From the NCBI GenBank assembly GCA_034667465.1, contig JAXDJV010000008.1, forward strand, positions 62,001 to 126,000: a stretch of DNA of 64,000 nucleotides, in the 5' to 3' direction. This document shows, piece by piece, positions 1-9,941 of this stretch. The notes beneath the pieces were generated by a model. The model had not been told where the DNA came from, did no database searches, and was given only the letters and a program-made list of their open reading frames with translations. Numbering within the stretch: position 1 is the stretch's first letter; every line of letters starts with the position of its first letter. A program made the translations under genes and the position numbers. Source of the stretch: JAOBAU01 sp034667465. GTDB taxonomy: Bacteria > Acidobacteriota > Thermoanaerobaculia > Gp7-AA8.

Positions 1-1057
1 CGGTGACAGCTGCGTCCTGCCCTGGCGACAGCGCCGCGAGCATTCCGCAGGCGGCGTGACGGGCGGCGCCGCCCGAATATCGACGAACGATCGGGACGCC
101 GAGCGTTCGCAGGTCGTCGCGAAAGCGCGACAACTCTTCTTCGCTCGCGCGCACGTAACCGTCGGGACGCGCGTCGTTGACGTCGATCAGATTGAGCCGG
201 AGCGGCACGCCGTCGAACAGTTCGCGCAGCGCATCGACCTCATCGCGGCCGGTGTTGATTCCACCGAGAACGACCCAGGCGATCGTGACCCGGCCGCCGG
301 CGGAACGCTGATAGGCGCGAATCGCGTCAGCGAGCTCGCGCACCGGCCAGGCCCCGGCTGCGGGAAGGAGCTGGCGCCGGCGTTCATCGATCGCGGACGT
401 CAGCGAAATGATCAGGCGATATGGAAGACGCTCGGACGCATATCGATGGATGGCCGGTACGAGTCCGACGGTCGAGATCGTGATTCCTTTCGCGGAGATT
501 CGTCCGCCGCACGGATGCGCGAGGATCTCCGCCGCTTTCATCACCGCCGCGTAGTTGTGCAGCGGCTCGCCCTGTCCCTGAAAGACGGCGCCGGTGACGG
601 TGCCGGCCATTTCATCGCGCACGGCGACGAATTGCGCGACGATCTCCCACGCTTCGAGACTGCGCGCGAGCCCGAGGCGGCCGGTCGCGCAGAAATCGCA
701 TCCCATCGCGCAGCCCGCCTGGCTCGAAAGACAGATGGTGAAATGACCGCGAATCTCAAGCGGAATGCGCACCGCTTCCGCGAGCGCGCCGTCGTGCAGA
801 CGAAAGAGATACTTGACGAAGCCATCCGTGGGATCGATGGCGCGATCGATGATCTCGATCTTTCGCCGATCGATGAGCGCCGTCACCGCGTCGGCGACCC
901 GTCCCGGTACCGGGCGAGCGATGGGAAAACCGTCGCGTCCGCCCGCTATGGCGTGCGCGACGATTCGTCGCGCCTCAGCGTCACGTACTTCGACGCCGTG
1001 CGCGCGGAGGCACGAAGCAAGATCCGGAGGGAGGAGGCCGAGGAGATGGGGACGCAA
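1..1057 (-). CDS. rlmN: RlmN-type 23S rRNA/tRNA adenine-C2 methyltransferase (3' end cut by window edge)
   Basis: Radical-SAM RNA methyltransferase expected to methylate C2 of an adenine in 23S rRNA and some tRNAs. About 352 residues are visible, and the frame is open to the window edge. The 4Fe-4S motif reads CAMGCDFC. The preceding TICLSSQ Cys and the C-terminal AACGML Cys match the two extra catalytic cysteines of RlmN, which supports RlmN rather than a generic radical-SAM enzyme. The usual GMGEPL is GQGEPL here, so a paralogue is possible. The start is inferred: the frame has no ATG, and TTG at 1057 is the first start codon after an in-frame stop. A TAGAAT box lies 9 nt upstream. Confidence 0.85.
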   Translation of the reverse strand, partial: MRPHLLGLLPPDLASCLRAHGVEVRDAEARRIVAHAIAGGRDGFPIARPVPGRVADAVTALIDRRKIEIIDRAIDPTDGFVKYLFRLHDGALAEAVRIPLEIRGHFTICLSSQAGCAMGCDFCATGRLGLARSLEAWEIVAQFVAVRDEMAGTVTGAVFQGQGEPLHNYAAVMKAAEILAHPCGGRISAKGITISTVGLVPAIHRYASERLPYRLIISLTSAIDERRRQLLPAAGAWPVRELADAIRAYQRSAGGRVTIAWVVLGGINTGRDEVDALRELFDGVPLRLNLIDVNDARPDGYVRASEEELSRFRDDLRTLGVPIVRRYSGGAARHAACGMLAALSPGQDAAVT

Positions 1058-1066
1058 GGGTCATCG

Positions 1067-1072
1067 ATTCTA
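1067..1072 (-). promoter_or_regulatory. -10-like box TAGAAT, putative leaderless promoter of the RlmN-type gene
   Basis: TAGAAT on the minus strand ends 9 nt before the TTG start, and no Shine-Dalgarno lies between. Transcription starting about 7 nt downstream would begin almost at the start codon. The same arrangement recurs at other genes in the window. Confidence 0.4.
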
Positions 1073-1228
1073 CTTCGACGCGACTCCGCGACCTCCACAG
1101 ATGATCATCCGGACCCTTCAGGTGTCAGTGCGATGCCGGTGCGACCTGCGAAACACAGCTGAGCGAGAGGAACTGAGGTGGCTCCACTCTTGCGAACACC
1201 ATCACCGTTGTCCAAATGGAGGCTTCAA

Positions 1229-1873
1229 ATGTTCACGAAAGCAATTCTTCCCCGAACGATCGCGCTCGCCGGAGCCCTGACCCTGATGCTCGGCTCGACT
1301 GCGTCCGCGCAGAATGTTTACAGACAGCAGAATTCGAACCGTGGCTTCGCCAATCGTGTCGTTGAAGGAACCGTGTCGCAGGTCATTCGCGATCGCAATG
1401 GCGATCACGTCCGGCTGACGAACGGTATGGATCTGCTCGTTCCGAATTCGATCACCGGTGTGACCGAGGGACGCCGCTGGGGCGCGTCGACTCTGCGCGC
1501 GGGTGACGTCGTCCGACTGAACGTCTACAGCCGCGAAGGCGACGGCCGCGACGCGCAGGTTCGCTCGATCGAGCTGCTGTCACGCGGTGGCGGCTACAAC
1601 AACGGTCGCAACAACAACAACGGCTACAACAACAACCTGTTGAGCGGGACGATCGTCTCGGTTGACCGGCGCGCAAACACGCTCGTGATGCAGGGCGACA
1701 ACGGCCGCTCCTACAGCGTCGACTTCAACTCATGGGCGGGACGCGACACGACCGTCGGCACCTATCGCCGCGGCGATCGCATCAGCGTCTCCGGCAGAAT
1801 GGGTCGCGGTAACACCGTCATTGCCAGCGACGTCCGCGTCACCGGCACCACCCGCAACAACCGTCGTCAGTAA
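1229..1873 (+). CDS. Secreted protein with two OB-fold-like repeats (DUF5666-like)
   Basis: An exported protein of 214 residues. The N-terminus is a typical signal peptide ending near STASAQ. Two similar halves follow (VVEGTVSQVIRD... and LLSGTIVSVDRRA...), separated by a Gly/Asn-rich linker of about 20 residues encoded by AAC runs. Each half has the alternating beta pattern of small secreted OB-like domains such as DUF5666. I chose the ATG at 1229 because GGAGG lies 7-8 nt upstream and the signal peptide begins there; the frame extends further upstream without a signal-like start. The function is unknown. It may bind a surface ligand or metal. Confidence 0.7.
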   Translation: MFTKAILPRTIALAGALTLMLGSTASAQNVYRQQNSNRGFANRVVEGTVSQVIRDRNGDHVRLTNGMDLLVPNSITGVTEGRRWGASTLRAGDVVRLNVYSREGDGRDAQVRSIELLSRGGGYNNGRNNNNGYNNNLLSGTIVSVDRRANTLVMQGDNGRSYSVDFNSWAGRDTTVGTYRRGDRISVSGRMGRGNTVIASDVRVTGTTRNNRRQ

Positions 1874-1956
1874 TCGCACGCGAAGGGCGGGCATCGCGCC
1901 CGCCCTTCCGCCTTCGCGCACGAGCGCACCCTCGGGAAAAGTGGTCCAATACGACC

Positions 1957-2856
1957 ATGCACCGAGCTGGTCCGCTCGTTTTGCTGTTCACCCTGGTCGT
2001 TCTCTCCGCACTTCCCGCTGCCGGCGCGACCGCCGCGGTGATGACGTACATTCACCACGCGCCTGAATCGTCGCTCGACGTTCGTTACGAATATCACTGG
2101 GAAATTCTCCGCACCGCGCTCGAAGTGACGACGCCGAAATGGGGACCGTACCGAATGGTCGTCTCGGAGCCGATGACCGAGCAGCGCCAGGCGTACGAGC
2201 TGAAAAATCACACCGGCAAGCTGACCGTGATGTACGTCAGCACGACGCCCGACTTCGAAAAAAATCTCATTCCGATTCACATCCCGGTCGACAAAAACCT
2301 CGGCGGCTATTGCGTCTTTCTCATTCGCAAAGACGACCAGCGCCGCTTCGATTCACTCCGCACGCTCAACGATCTTCACAAGCTCTCCTTCGGTCTCGGC
2401 CTCGGCTGGATCGACGTCGACATCCTCAAAGCGAGCGGCTTTCGCGTCGTCACCGGCTCGGACTACGAAGGGTTGTTCGCGATGCTCGTGCAGAAGCGAT
2501 TCGATCTCTTTCTGCGCGCGGCTACGGAAGTGCTCGACGAATACGACAACCGCAAAGAGGCGCTGCCGGCGCTGCACATCGAAGACTCGATCCTCTTCTA
2601 TTACCCGCTGCCGATGTACTTCTGGTTCCCGAAAACCGCGGAAGGACGACGCCTCGCCGCGCGCGCAGAAGAAGGGATGCGGATGATGATCGCCGACGGC
2701 ACGTATGATCGGATCTTCGACCGATACCAGCGTCACAAGATCGAGCGTCTGCGACTGAAGCGCCGCCGGATTTTTCGCATTCCGAATCCGAACGTCGGAC
2801 CGGAAACGCCGTTCGCCGACAAGCGCCTCTGGTTCGATCCGTCGACGTACAAATGA
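1957..2856 (+). CDS. Periplasmic solute-binding-protein-like sensor subunit
   Basis: An exported protein of 299 residues with a signal peptide (to about residue 25) followed by a fold resembling family-3 solute-binding proteins of amino-acid ABC transporters. Supporting features are the GGYCVFLIRK strand-loop near the lobe crossover, a LRTLNDLHKLSFG segment like the usual 'dLkGk.vgv', and the terminal GTYDRIFDRY motif. No permease or ATPase gene is nearby. The stop codon overlaps the start of the histidine kinase gene (ATGA), so it probably presents a bound ligand to that kinase rather than feeding a transporter. The ligand cannot be named from sequence. Confidence 0.75.
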   Translation: MHRAGPLVLLFTLVVLSALPAAGATAAVMTYIHHAPESSLDVRYEYHWEILRTALEVTTPKWGPYRMVVSEPMTEQRQAYELKNHTGKLTVMYVSTTPDFEKNLIPIHIPVDKNLGGYCVFLIRKDDQRRFDSLRTLNDLHKLSFGLGLGWIDVDILKASGFRVVTGSDYEGLFAMLVQKRFDLFLRAATEVLDEYDNRKEALPALHIEDSILFYYPLPMYFWFPKTAEGRRLAARAEEGMRMMIADGTYDRIFDRYQRHKIERLRLKRRRIFRIPNPNVGPETPFADKRLWFDPSTYK

Positions 2857-5374
2857 AAATCGAACGTCAGGCTTCGCGCGTGACTGTCGCCGTGCTCGTG
2901 GCGACGGTGCTCGTCACCGTCACGACGCTGCTCCTCGTCGCGTTCGGCGCGTGGAGCTATCGCTCCGAGCGCGATCGGCGCATGGCGCAACTGCTGAGCG
3001 GCATCGACGTCGAAGCCGATCAGCTCGCGGTCAGTCTGGCGCTGCCGATCTGGAACATCGATCGCGCGCAAATCGGCAAAGTCATCGAAGGACTCGACGG
3101 CATCCCGGAAATCGAAAGCGTCATCGTCAACGGCGCCGGGACGACGCATGCGATGACGCGCAACAAAGAGTGGCGCCTCGTGCCGGCGAACGCGTACCCG
3201 ACGACGACCGGGCTGCTCATCCGCAATCGCAACATCCTCTTTTCCGGCGAGCGAATCGGCAGCGCGCGCATTCTCGCGACGTCGAAGTTCGTCGACGCCG
3301 AGTTGCAGGGCGTGATGTTGTCGACGATGTCGATGATCGTCGGCGTCGACCTCCTCCTCATCCTCGTCGTCTGGCTCGTGCTCTGGCGCTTCGTTCTCCG
3401 GCCGCTCGTCACGATTGAAAAATATGCGGTCGCCGTCAGCCAGGAGAGCGCCGCCTGCGCCGCGGTTCCGACCGGCGTCGGATTCGCCGCGGAGCTCGAG
3501 AGCGTCCGTTCGTCGATCGAGACGATGGTCGGTCTGCTCGACGCCCGCTACACCGAACTGCAGGAAGAGGCCGCGCGGCGGTCGGAGAGTGAAGAGCGCT
3601 TCCGGACGATCTTTGATTCCGTGAATGACGCGATTCTCGTTTACGACGTCGAGACCGGCGCGATCGTCGGCGTGAACGCCACGACCAGCAGGATGTTCGG
3701 CTACTCGCCCGAAGAGACCGCGACGCTCGACATCGGCACGCTCAGCTCCGGCGTGCCGCCGTACACCGGCGCCGCCGCGATGGAAAAGATCGCGCGCGCC
3801 ATGGCCGGCGAGGCGCAGTTTTTCGAGTGGCATGCGAAACACAAAGACGGACATCTCTTCTGGACCGAAGTGAATTTGCACATCGCGACGATCGGCGGCA
3901 TGCGGCGCTCGATCGTCGTCGTCCGCGACATCACGCAGCGCAAACAGATAGAAGACGATCTGCTGGCGGAGAAGAACTTTACCGACACCGCCATCAACGC
4001 CATGACCGGCCTGTTCTTCGTGCGGAACCGCGAAGGAAAGGTCGTTCGCTGGAATCGGACGCTCGGCGATCTGCTGCCGAAGACACAGGCCGAGCGCGAT
4101 GCCGAGCCGCCACTGGCGCTCATTCATCCCGACGATCGCGAGCTCGTCGCGGCGAAAGTGCGCGCGGCGTTCACCGACGGCTATGCGGAAACCGAGGCGC
4201 GGCTCAATTCGAACGAAGAACGGCACTTCATTTTCAACGGCAGACGTGTGCAGATCGCCGGCGAACCGTTCCTCGTCGGCACCGGCGTCGAGATCACCGA
4301 ACAGAAGCGGCTCCAGCGCGAGCTCGAGCGATCGGCGGCCGAATGGCAGCAAACCTTCGACACCGTCCACACGCCGATTCTCGTCACGGAAAGAGACGGC
4401 GCGATCGTTCGCGTCAACCGCGCTGCGCTGACGCTCAGCAACCTTTCCGAAAGTGAGATCGCCGGCAAAATGATCGGCGAGATTGGCACCGTGGAACCGT
4501 GGCAGACGGCGGCGCAGCTCGTCTCGTACATCGCCGGCGAAGGCTCCGGCACTGTCTCGCAAACGAAAGATGCCGACGGCCGCACATGGGATCTCACCAT
4601 CGAACACTTCCGGACGCCGGGAGAAGGATCGGAGCATTTCATCCTCGTGCTGTGGGAGATCACCGCCATCATCGAGCTTCAGGAATCGCTGCGCCGCAGC
4701 GAGACGATGTCGGCGATGGGAACGCTCGTCGCCGGCGTCGCGCATGAAGTGCGCAATCCGCTGTTCGGCATCTCGGCGACGCTCGACGCTTATTACGAAG
4801 AGCTGTCGCGGCCCGATTATCGGGAGTGCGGCGAAACGCTGCGGCGTGAAGTGAATCGCCTCATTCATCTGATGAAAGAGCTGCTCGAATACGGCAAGCC
4901 GCCGGCACTGACGATCGAGCGCGGCAGCATCGCCGAGGTCGTCGACGAAGCGATGCTGAGCCGTCGTCTCGCCGCACGCGCGGCGCATGTCTCGCTGAAG
5001 AGCGTCGCCAACGGCGACGTCCCGACGCTGCTGATGGATCGCTCGCGGCTTCGCCAGGTCTTCGAGAACCTCATCGACAACGCGGTGCAGCACTCCGAAG
5101 CCGGGAGCGAAGTGGTCATCTCGCATTCGCTCGTCGAACATGCCGGACGTTCGTGGGTCGAGTATCGCGTGGAAGACAGCGGCGTCGGATTCGCGGCGGG
5201 CGATCTCGATCGCGTCTTCGAGCCGTTCTTCACGCGGCGCGACGGCGGCACGGGACTCGGACTCTCGATCGTCCAGCGCATCGTGCAGGAGCACTCCGGC
5301 CGGATCTCCGCATCGAATCGCCCGGAAGGCGGCGGTATCATCACGCTGCTCCTGCCGATCGAAGAGAATCCCCG

Positions 5375-5378
<4 letters not shown>
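2853..5378 (+). CDS. Membrane PAS-domain sensor histidine kinase
   Basis: Hybrid-free sensor kinase of 841 residues. One transmembrane helix lies near residues 10-33, then a periplasmic domain of about 120 residues, then a second helix near 155-178. Roughly three PAS-like domains follow between 245 and 600 (one contains the typical SEERFRTIFDSV start). The HisKA H-box is AHEVRNPL with His631. The ATPase domain has the N-box ENLIDNAVQHS, the G1 box DSGVGF and the G2 box GGTGLGLSIV. It overlaps the solute-binding gene upstream and the NtrC-type regulator downstream by 4 nt each, so the three are translationally coupled. It likely autophosphorylates in response to the periplasmic partner and passes phosphate to the regulator. 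Confidence 0.93.
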
Positions 5379-6730
<1,352 letters not shown>

Positions 6731-6793
6731 GCCGGCACGGCCGGCTGCGTATGTGGCAGAGCCTTCGCGTCGTTTCCGATTCTGCCGGCCGAC
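6731..6793. repeat. Palindromic repeat family A, copy A1
   Basis: It starts gccggcacggccggc and ends tctgccggccgac, with a shared core tatgtggcagagccttcgcg. GGCAGA and TCTGCC, and the outer GCCGG/CCGGC elements, can pair into a hairpin. Related copies lie at 22731, 60824 and 62378. This copy sits between a partial family B end (gtcatcctga) and a full B copy, as if it had landed inside a B element. Confidence 0.85.
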
Positions 6794-6798
6794 GTACC

Positions 6799-6891
6799 GT
6801 CATCCTGAGCGTCAGCGAAGGATCCGGGTGGGCGGGGCGCGCTACCGCAGCGAGTCCCACCGCCCGGATCCTTCGCTTCGCTCAGGATGAC
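6799..6891. repeat. Palindromic repeat family B, copy B1
   Basis: About 93 bp with inverted ends: gtcatcctgagcg...gaaggatccggg on the left and cccggatccttcgc...ctcaggatgac on the right, around a variable GC-rich centre. Five more copies occur in the window. The arms would fold into a long hairpin in RNA or single-stranded DNA. Confidence 0.9.
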
Positions 6892-7047
6892 GTGCTGCCC
6901 AGGGATTCGAAAACCGTGTTTGAAAATTCGAAATCCGAGCAGCTTCCGTAGTTGGTGCGTTACTCTTAACTAATAGCAAACACGCGAGTTAGTTCGCTGA
7001 ACAAGCGGCCTGAACGGGCGGTACCACCGTTGCGATGGACGGTGGAC
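6892..7047 (+). promoter_or_regulatory. AT-richer leader, probable promoter region of the chemosensory operon
   Basis: This is the remainder of a 317 bp gene-free gap after repeats A1 and B1. It is clearly richer in A/T than its surroundings (for example ttactcttaactaatagcaa near 6960-6980). It holds an inverted pair AACTAA ... TTAGTT about 15 bp apart that could be an operator. I could not assign a convincing -35/-10 pair. Its position before the first gene of a long co-directional operon is the main evidence. Confidence 0.4.
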
Positions 7048-7449
7048 ATGACCCAACTCGCACACGCTCACCAAACGCCGCGGCTACTGGTCGTCGAAGA
7101 CGAGCTGGTCGTCCGGAAAGCACTTCGCAAGTACTTCTCCGCCGAAGGATTCGAGGTCGACTGCGCCCGTGAGCTCGAAGAAGCGCAGGCGCTGATCGTC
7201 ACCTCGCGCTACGCGCTCGTCATCGCCGACCTTCGCCTGTCGTGGAGTTACGCCGTCGAAGGGCTGGAGATTCTCCGCTTCGTCCGCCAGTACTCACGCG
7301 GCACTCGCGTCATCATCCTCACCGCCTACGCCGGACCCGAAATTCAGCGCAGCGCGCGCGCCCTCGGCGCCGACGCGTTCCTCCAGAAACCGGTCCCGCT
7401 TCCCGACATTGCCGCCGCCGTCTATCGCCTGACGGGAGACGTGCATTGA
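7048..7449 (+). CDS. Single-domain response regulator (first gene of chemosensory operon)
   Basis: A stand-alone receiver of 133 residues with acidic pocket E17-D18, phosphoacceptor Asp61 (IADLRLSW), Thr92 and Lys114 (QKPVPL). It has no output domain. I prefer ATG at 7048; an in-frame TTG at 7030 would add six residues. Its TGA overlaps the TTG start of the EAL gene, so the two are probably made together and may form a receiver/phosphodiesterase pair in which phosphorylation controls c-di-GMP hydrolysis. That pairing is inferred from coupling alone. Confidence 0.85.
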   Translation: MTQLAHAHQTPRLLVVEDELVVRKALRKYFSAEGFEVDCARELEEAQALIVTSRYALVIADLRLSWSYAVEGLEILRFVRQYSRGTRVIILTAYAGPEIQRSARALGADAFLQKPVPLPDIAAAVYRLTGDVH

Positions 7450-8213
7450 GCCGCCGCACGCTTCTTCAGGACCTCCTCGCGCCGGGCGGTCTGACGATTC
7501 TCTTTCAGCCGATCTTCGAGATCGTCGACGGACAGTCGATGCTCTTCGCGCTCGAAGCGCTGTCGCGCGGCTGCAAAGGCTCGAACATCGAGCGCGCCGA
7601 CGTCCTCTTCGAATACGTCCGGCGCAAGGGGAAGGAAGTCGAAGTCGATCGTGCATGCGTCGCCGCGGCGCTGACTGCCGCGTCGAACGTCCCCGGCTCG
7701 CCGGCCATCTCGATCAACGTCCACGCATCGACGCTCGAGCGAGACGATCACTTCGCCGCGTTCCTTGCCGAGAACTGCTACACGCACCGCATCGAGATCT
7801 CGCGGATCGTGCTCGAGATCGTCGAGCATCAGCGCTTCCGCGACGCGGAGGCGTTCTTCAGCGCACTCGATCGCCTTCGCGCGCTCGGCGTTCGGATCGC
7901 GCTCGACGACATCGGCCTCGGCTACTCGAACCACCGAATGCTGATCGAAGTCTGTCCCGATCTCTTCAAGATCGATCGCTACTTCGTCGACGGCTGCAGC
8001 AACAACCCGCATCTCCGCGCCGCCATCGAATCGATCGTCATCCTCGCCTCGCGCCTCGGCGGCCGCGTCATCGCCGAGGGAATTGAAACGGCGGAAGACT
8101 TCGCGACCGTCCGCTCGCTCGGCATCGACCTCGTCCAGGGCTACTACTTCGGGCGGCCCGCCGCTCCCGCATGTCCAATCGCAGATACATCCCGTGAAAA
8201 GGAGAAGGTATGA
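7446..8213 (+). CDS. Stand-alone EAL-domain c-di-GMP phosphodiesterase
   Basis: A protein of 255 residues that is essentially one EAL domain. Visible motifs are ALEALSR (the EAL signature), SINVHAS (metal Asn), EIVEHQRF (Glu), LDDIGLGYSN (tandem Asp), LFKIDRYFV (Lys), AEGIET and QGYYFGRP. All main metal and catalytic positions appear present, so activity is plausible. The TTG start at 7446 overlaps the stop of the receiver gene; no ATG lies nearby in frame. Its own stop overlaps the ATG of the CheY gene (ATGA). Being inside a che operon, it may link chemosensory signalling to the c-di-GMP level. Confidence 0.88.
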   Translation: MSRRTLLQDLLAPGGLTILFQPIFEIVDGQSMLFALEALSRGCKGSNIERADVLFEYVRRKGKEVEVDRACVAAALTAASNVPGSPAISINVHASTLERDDHFAAFLAENCYTHRIEISRIVLEIVEHQRFRDAEAFFSALDRLRALGVRIALDDIGLGYSNHRMLIEVCPDLFKIDRYFVDGCSNNPHLRAAIESIVILASRLGGRVIAEGIETAEDFATVRSLGIDLVQGYYFGRPAAPACPIADTSREKEKV

Positions 8214-8599
8214 AACGAAAAAAGATCCTGCTTGTCGACGACTCCAACACGATTTTGATGATGGAGAAGTTCATTCTCAAGAACGGTCCGTATGACCTCA
8301 TCACAGCTTCGAACGGTGAGGAAGCCGTCAGCAAAGCATCGGAGCAGATCCCCGACCTGATTCTGCTCGACGTGATCATGCCGAAGATGGGCGGCTTCGA
8401 CGCCTGCAAGCTGATCCGCAGCAACGAAACGACGAGCAACATCCCGATCATCATGGTCACGACGCGCGGCGAAGCGGCGAACGTCGAGACCGGCTGGGCG
8501 AACGGCTGCACCGACTACGTCACCAAGCCGATCAACACCATCGAGCTCCTCGCGAAAGTCCGCAGCTACCTCGGCACCACGGAAGAGGTGGCCTCGTGA
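8210..8599 (+). CDS. CheY-like response regulator
   Basis: A 129-residue receiver with D10-D11, phosphoacceptor Asp54 (LLDVIMPKMGG), Thr84 (MVTT) and Lys106 (VTKPI), the full CheY set. A strong GGAGAAGG ribosome-binding site precedes the ATG inside the end of the EAL gene. It is the likely diffusible output of CheA in this operon. The motor or other target cannot be read from the window. Its stop overlaps the GTG start of the next gene. Confidence 0.92.
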   Translation: MKRKKILLVDDSNTILMMEKFILKNGPYDLITASNGEEAVSKASEQIPDLILLDVIMPKMGGFDACKLIRSNETTSNIPIIMVTTRGEAANVETGWANGCTDYVTKPINTIELLAKVRSYLGTTEEVAS

Positions 8600-9441
8600 G
8601 CGCGGAAGAAAAAGGACGCTCGTACATCGACGTCGTGCGCGACGAGCTGCGCCAGTACACGCACTCGCTCCTTCGCGAAAACGAAAAGCTGCGCGCCATG
8701 TCGACCGCACTCGAGAGCGACAAACGCCGCCTCGAGCTCGAGATCATCGAAGCGCGCGACGTGCTCGATCAGAGAGAAGAGCTCCGCTCCGCGGTTGCGT
8801 CATTCAACTCCGCACGCAGCGAACTGCTCAACGAGCTGGCCGGCGCGAAGCGCGAGCGCGATGGCGCCACGCAGGAGCTCGACCGGCTCCGCGCGAAGTT
8901 CGACGACGTCGCTCAGGAAAACGAAAAGTACGTCACGCAGTACCACCAGATCGAGCACCACAGCAGCAACCTCTCGAACCTTTATGTCGCGTCGTATCAG
9001 CTGCACTCCAGCGTCGATCGCCGCACGGTTCTCGACACGATCCAGGAAATCGTCGTGAACCTCATCGGCTCCGAAGAGGTGGCGATTCTCGAAGCCGACG
9101 CGGAAACGGGCGACTTCCGGATGGTCGCTTCGTTCGGCGTCGACGCCGCGCGACTCAACCGCGCCAACTCCGGCCATGCGCAGATCGTGAAGCGCATCGC
9201 CGCCGGTGAGCTCTTCATCGACGACGTCGCCGGCAACGCGGAAGACGCGCTCACCGCGCTCGTCCCGCTGAAGATCGAAGACCGCGTCATCGGCGCGATC
9301 GTCGTCTTCCGCCTGCTCGAGCACAAGCAGGGACTGCAGCCGGTCGATCACGAGCTGTTCGAGCTCCTCTCCGTCCACGCCTCGACCGCTCTCTACTGCG
9401 CGAACCTTCATGAAGTGAATGCACTGGTGGCGGTGAGCTGA
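8596..9441 (+). CDS. Coiled-coil GAF-domain protein
   Basis: A 281-residue cytoplasmic protein. Residues 1-120 are highly charged with heptad-like Leu spacing (LRENEKLRAM, ELDRLRAKFDD), indicating a long coiled coil. Residues from about 130 form a GAF-like domain (RRTVLDTIQEIVVNLIGSEE ... VPLKIEDRVIGAIVVFR). The start is GTG, overlapping the CheY stop, and the stop overlaps the cheD start. It has no catalytic output, so it may be a scaffold or ligand sensor that docks with the array. That role is inference. Confidence 0.8.
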   Translation: MSAEEKGRSYIDVVRDELRQYTHSLLRENEKLRAMSTALESDKRRLELEIIEARDVLDQREELRSAVASFNSARSELLNELAGAKRERDGATQELDRLRAKFDDVAQENEKYVTQYHQIEHHSSNLSNLYVASYQLHSSVDRRTVLDTIQEIVVNLIGSEEVAILEADAETGDFRMVASFGVDAARLNRANSGHAQIVKRIAAGELFIDDVAGNAEDALTALVPLKIEDRVIGAIVVFRLLEHKQGLQPVDHELFELLSVHASTALYCANLHEVNALVAVS

Positions 9442-9941
9442 TGACGACCTTCCCGGAAACGCTGGATCAGATCATCACCGCTGCGGACAAGCCGCAGAGC
9501 GTCTACCTCTATCCGGGACAGCTCGTCGTCGCCGGCGACGTCCGGCTGGTCACGACGATTCTCGGGTCCTGCGTCGCCGTCTGCCTCTGGGATCCGAAAA
9601 CGATGCTGGCCGGAATCAATCACTACCTCCTTCCGACGAATCCGCTGCGCGGCCAGATGGATGCGCGCTACGGCAACACCGCTATCGAGCAGCTCATCGA
9701 TCAAATGGTCGAGCGCGGCGCCGCCATCTCGCGACTCTCCGCGAAAGTCGTCGGCGGCGCCGCGGTCATGACCGCGTTCAGCGGACGCCGGCAGTCGATC
9801 GGCGAGCTGAACGTCGAAGTCGCACATGACTCTCTGAAGAAATTCGCCATTCCGGTCGTCGCCGAACAGGTCGGCGGCCAGCGCGGCCGCAAGCTCCTCT
9901 TCCACACCGGTAACGGCTGCGCATACAGCAAGGAAATCTGA
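9441..9941 (+). CDS. cheD: Chemoreceptor glutamine deamidase CheD
   Basis: A 166-residue CheD family protein, which deamidates glutamines on chemoreceptors and in some bacteria binds CheC or CheY. The signature TTILGSCVAVCLWD carries the catalytic Cys44, and GINHYLLP carries His61. The size matches the family (about 160). It is coupled to its neighbours by 1-nt overlaps on both sides. No CheC gene is visible, so receptor adaptation here would rely on CheR, CheB and CheD. Confidence 0.95.
   Translation: MTTFPETLDQIITAADKPQSVYLYPGQLVVAGDVRLVTTILGSCVAVCLWDPKTMLAGINHYLLPTNPLRGQMDARYGNTAIEQLIDQMVERGAAISRLSAKVVGGAAVMTAFSGRRQSIGELNVEVAHDSLKKFAIPVVAEQVGGQRGRKLLFHTGNGCAYSKEI

Noticed and set aside
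56..1162. A 368-codon open frame on the plus strand opposite the RlmN-type gene
   Set aside because: The minus strand has a clear radical-SAM gene with all catalytic cysteines; the plus frame is an antisense shadow caused by high GC.
6731..6891. Repeats A/B as an insertion sequence
   Set aside because: They are under 110 bp with no transposase frame; at most non-autonomous palindromes.
6731..7047. A sigma54 -24/-12 promoter for the chemosensory operon controlled by the upstream NtrC protein
   Set aside because: No GG-N10-GC element with the usual TGGCAC/TTGC context could be found by eye in the gap.
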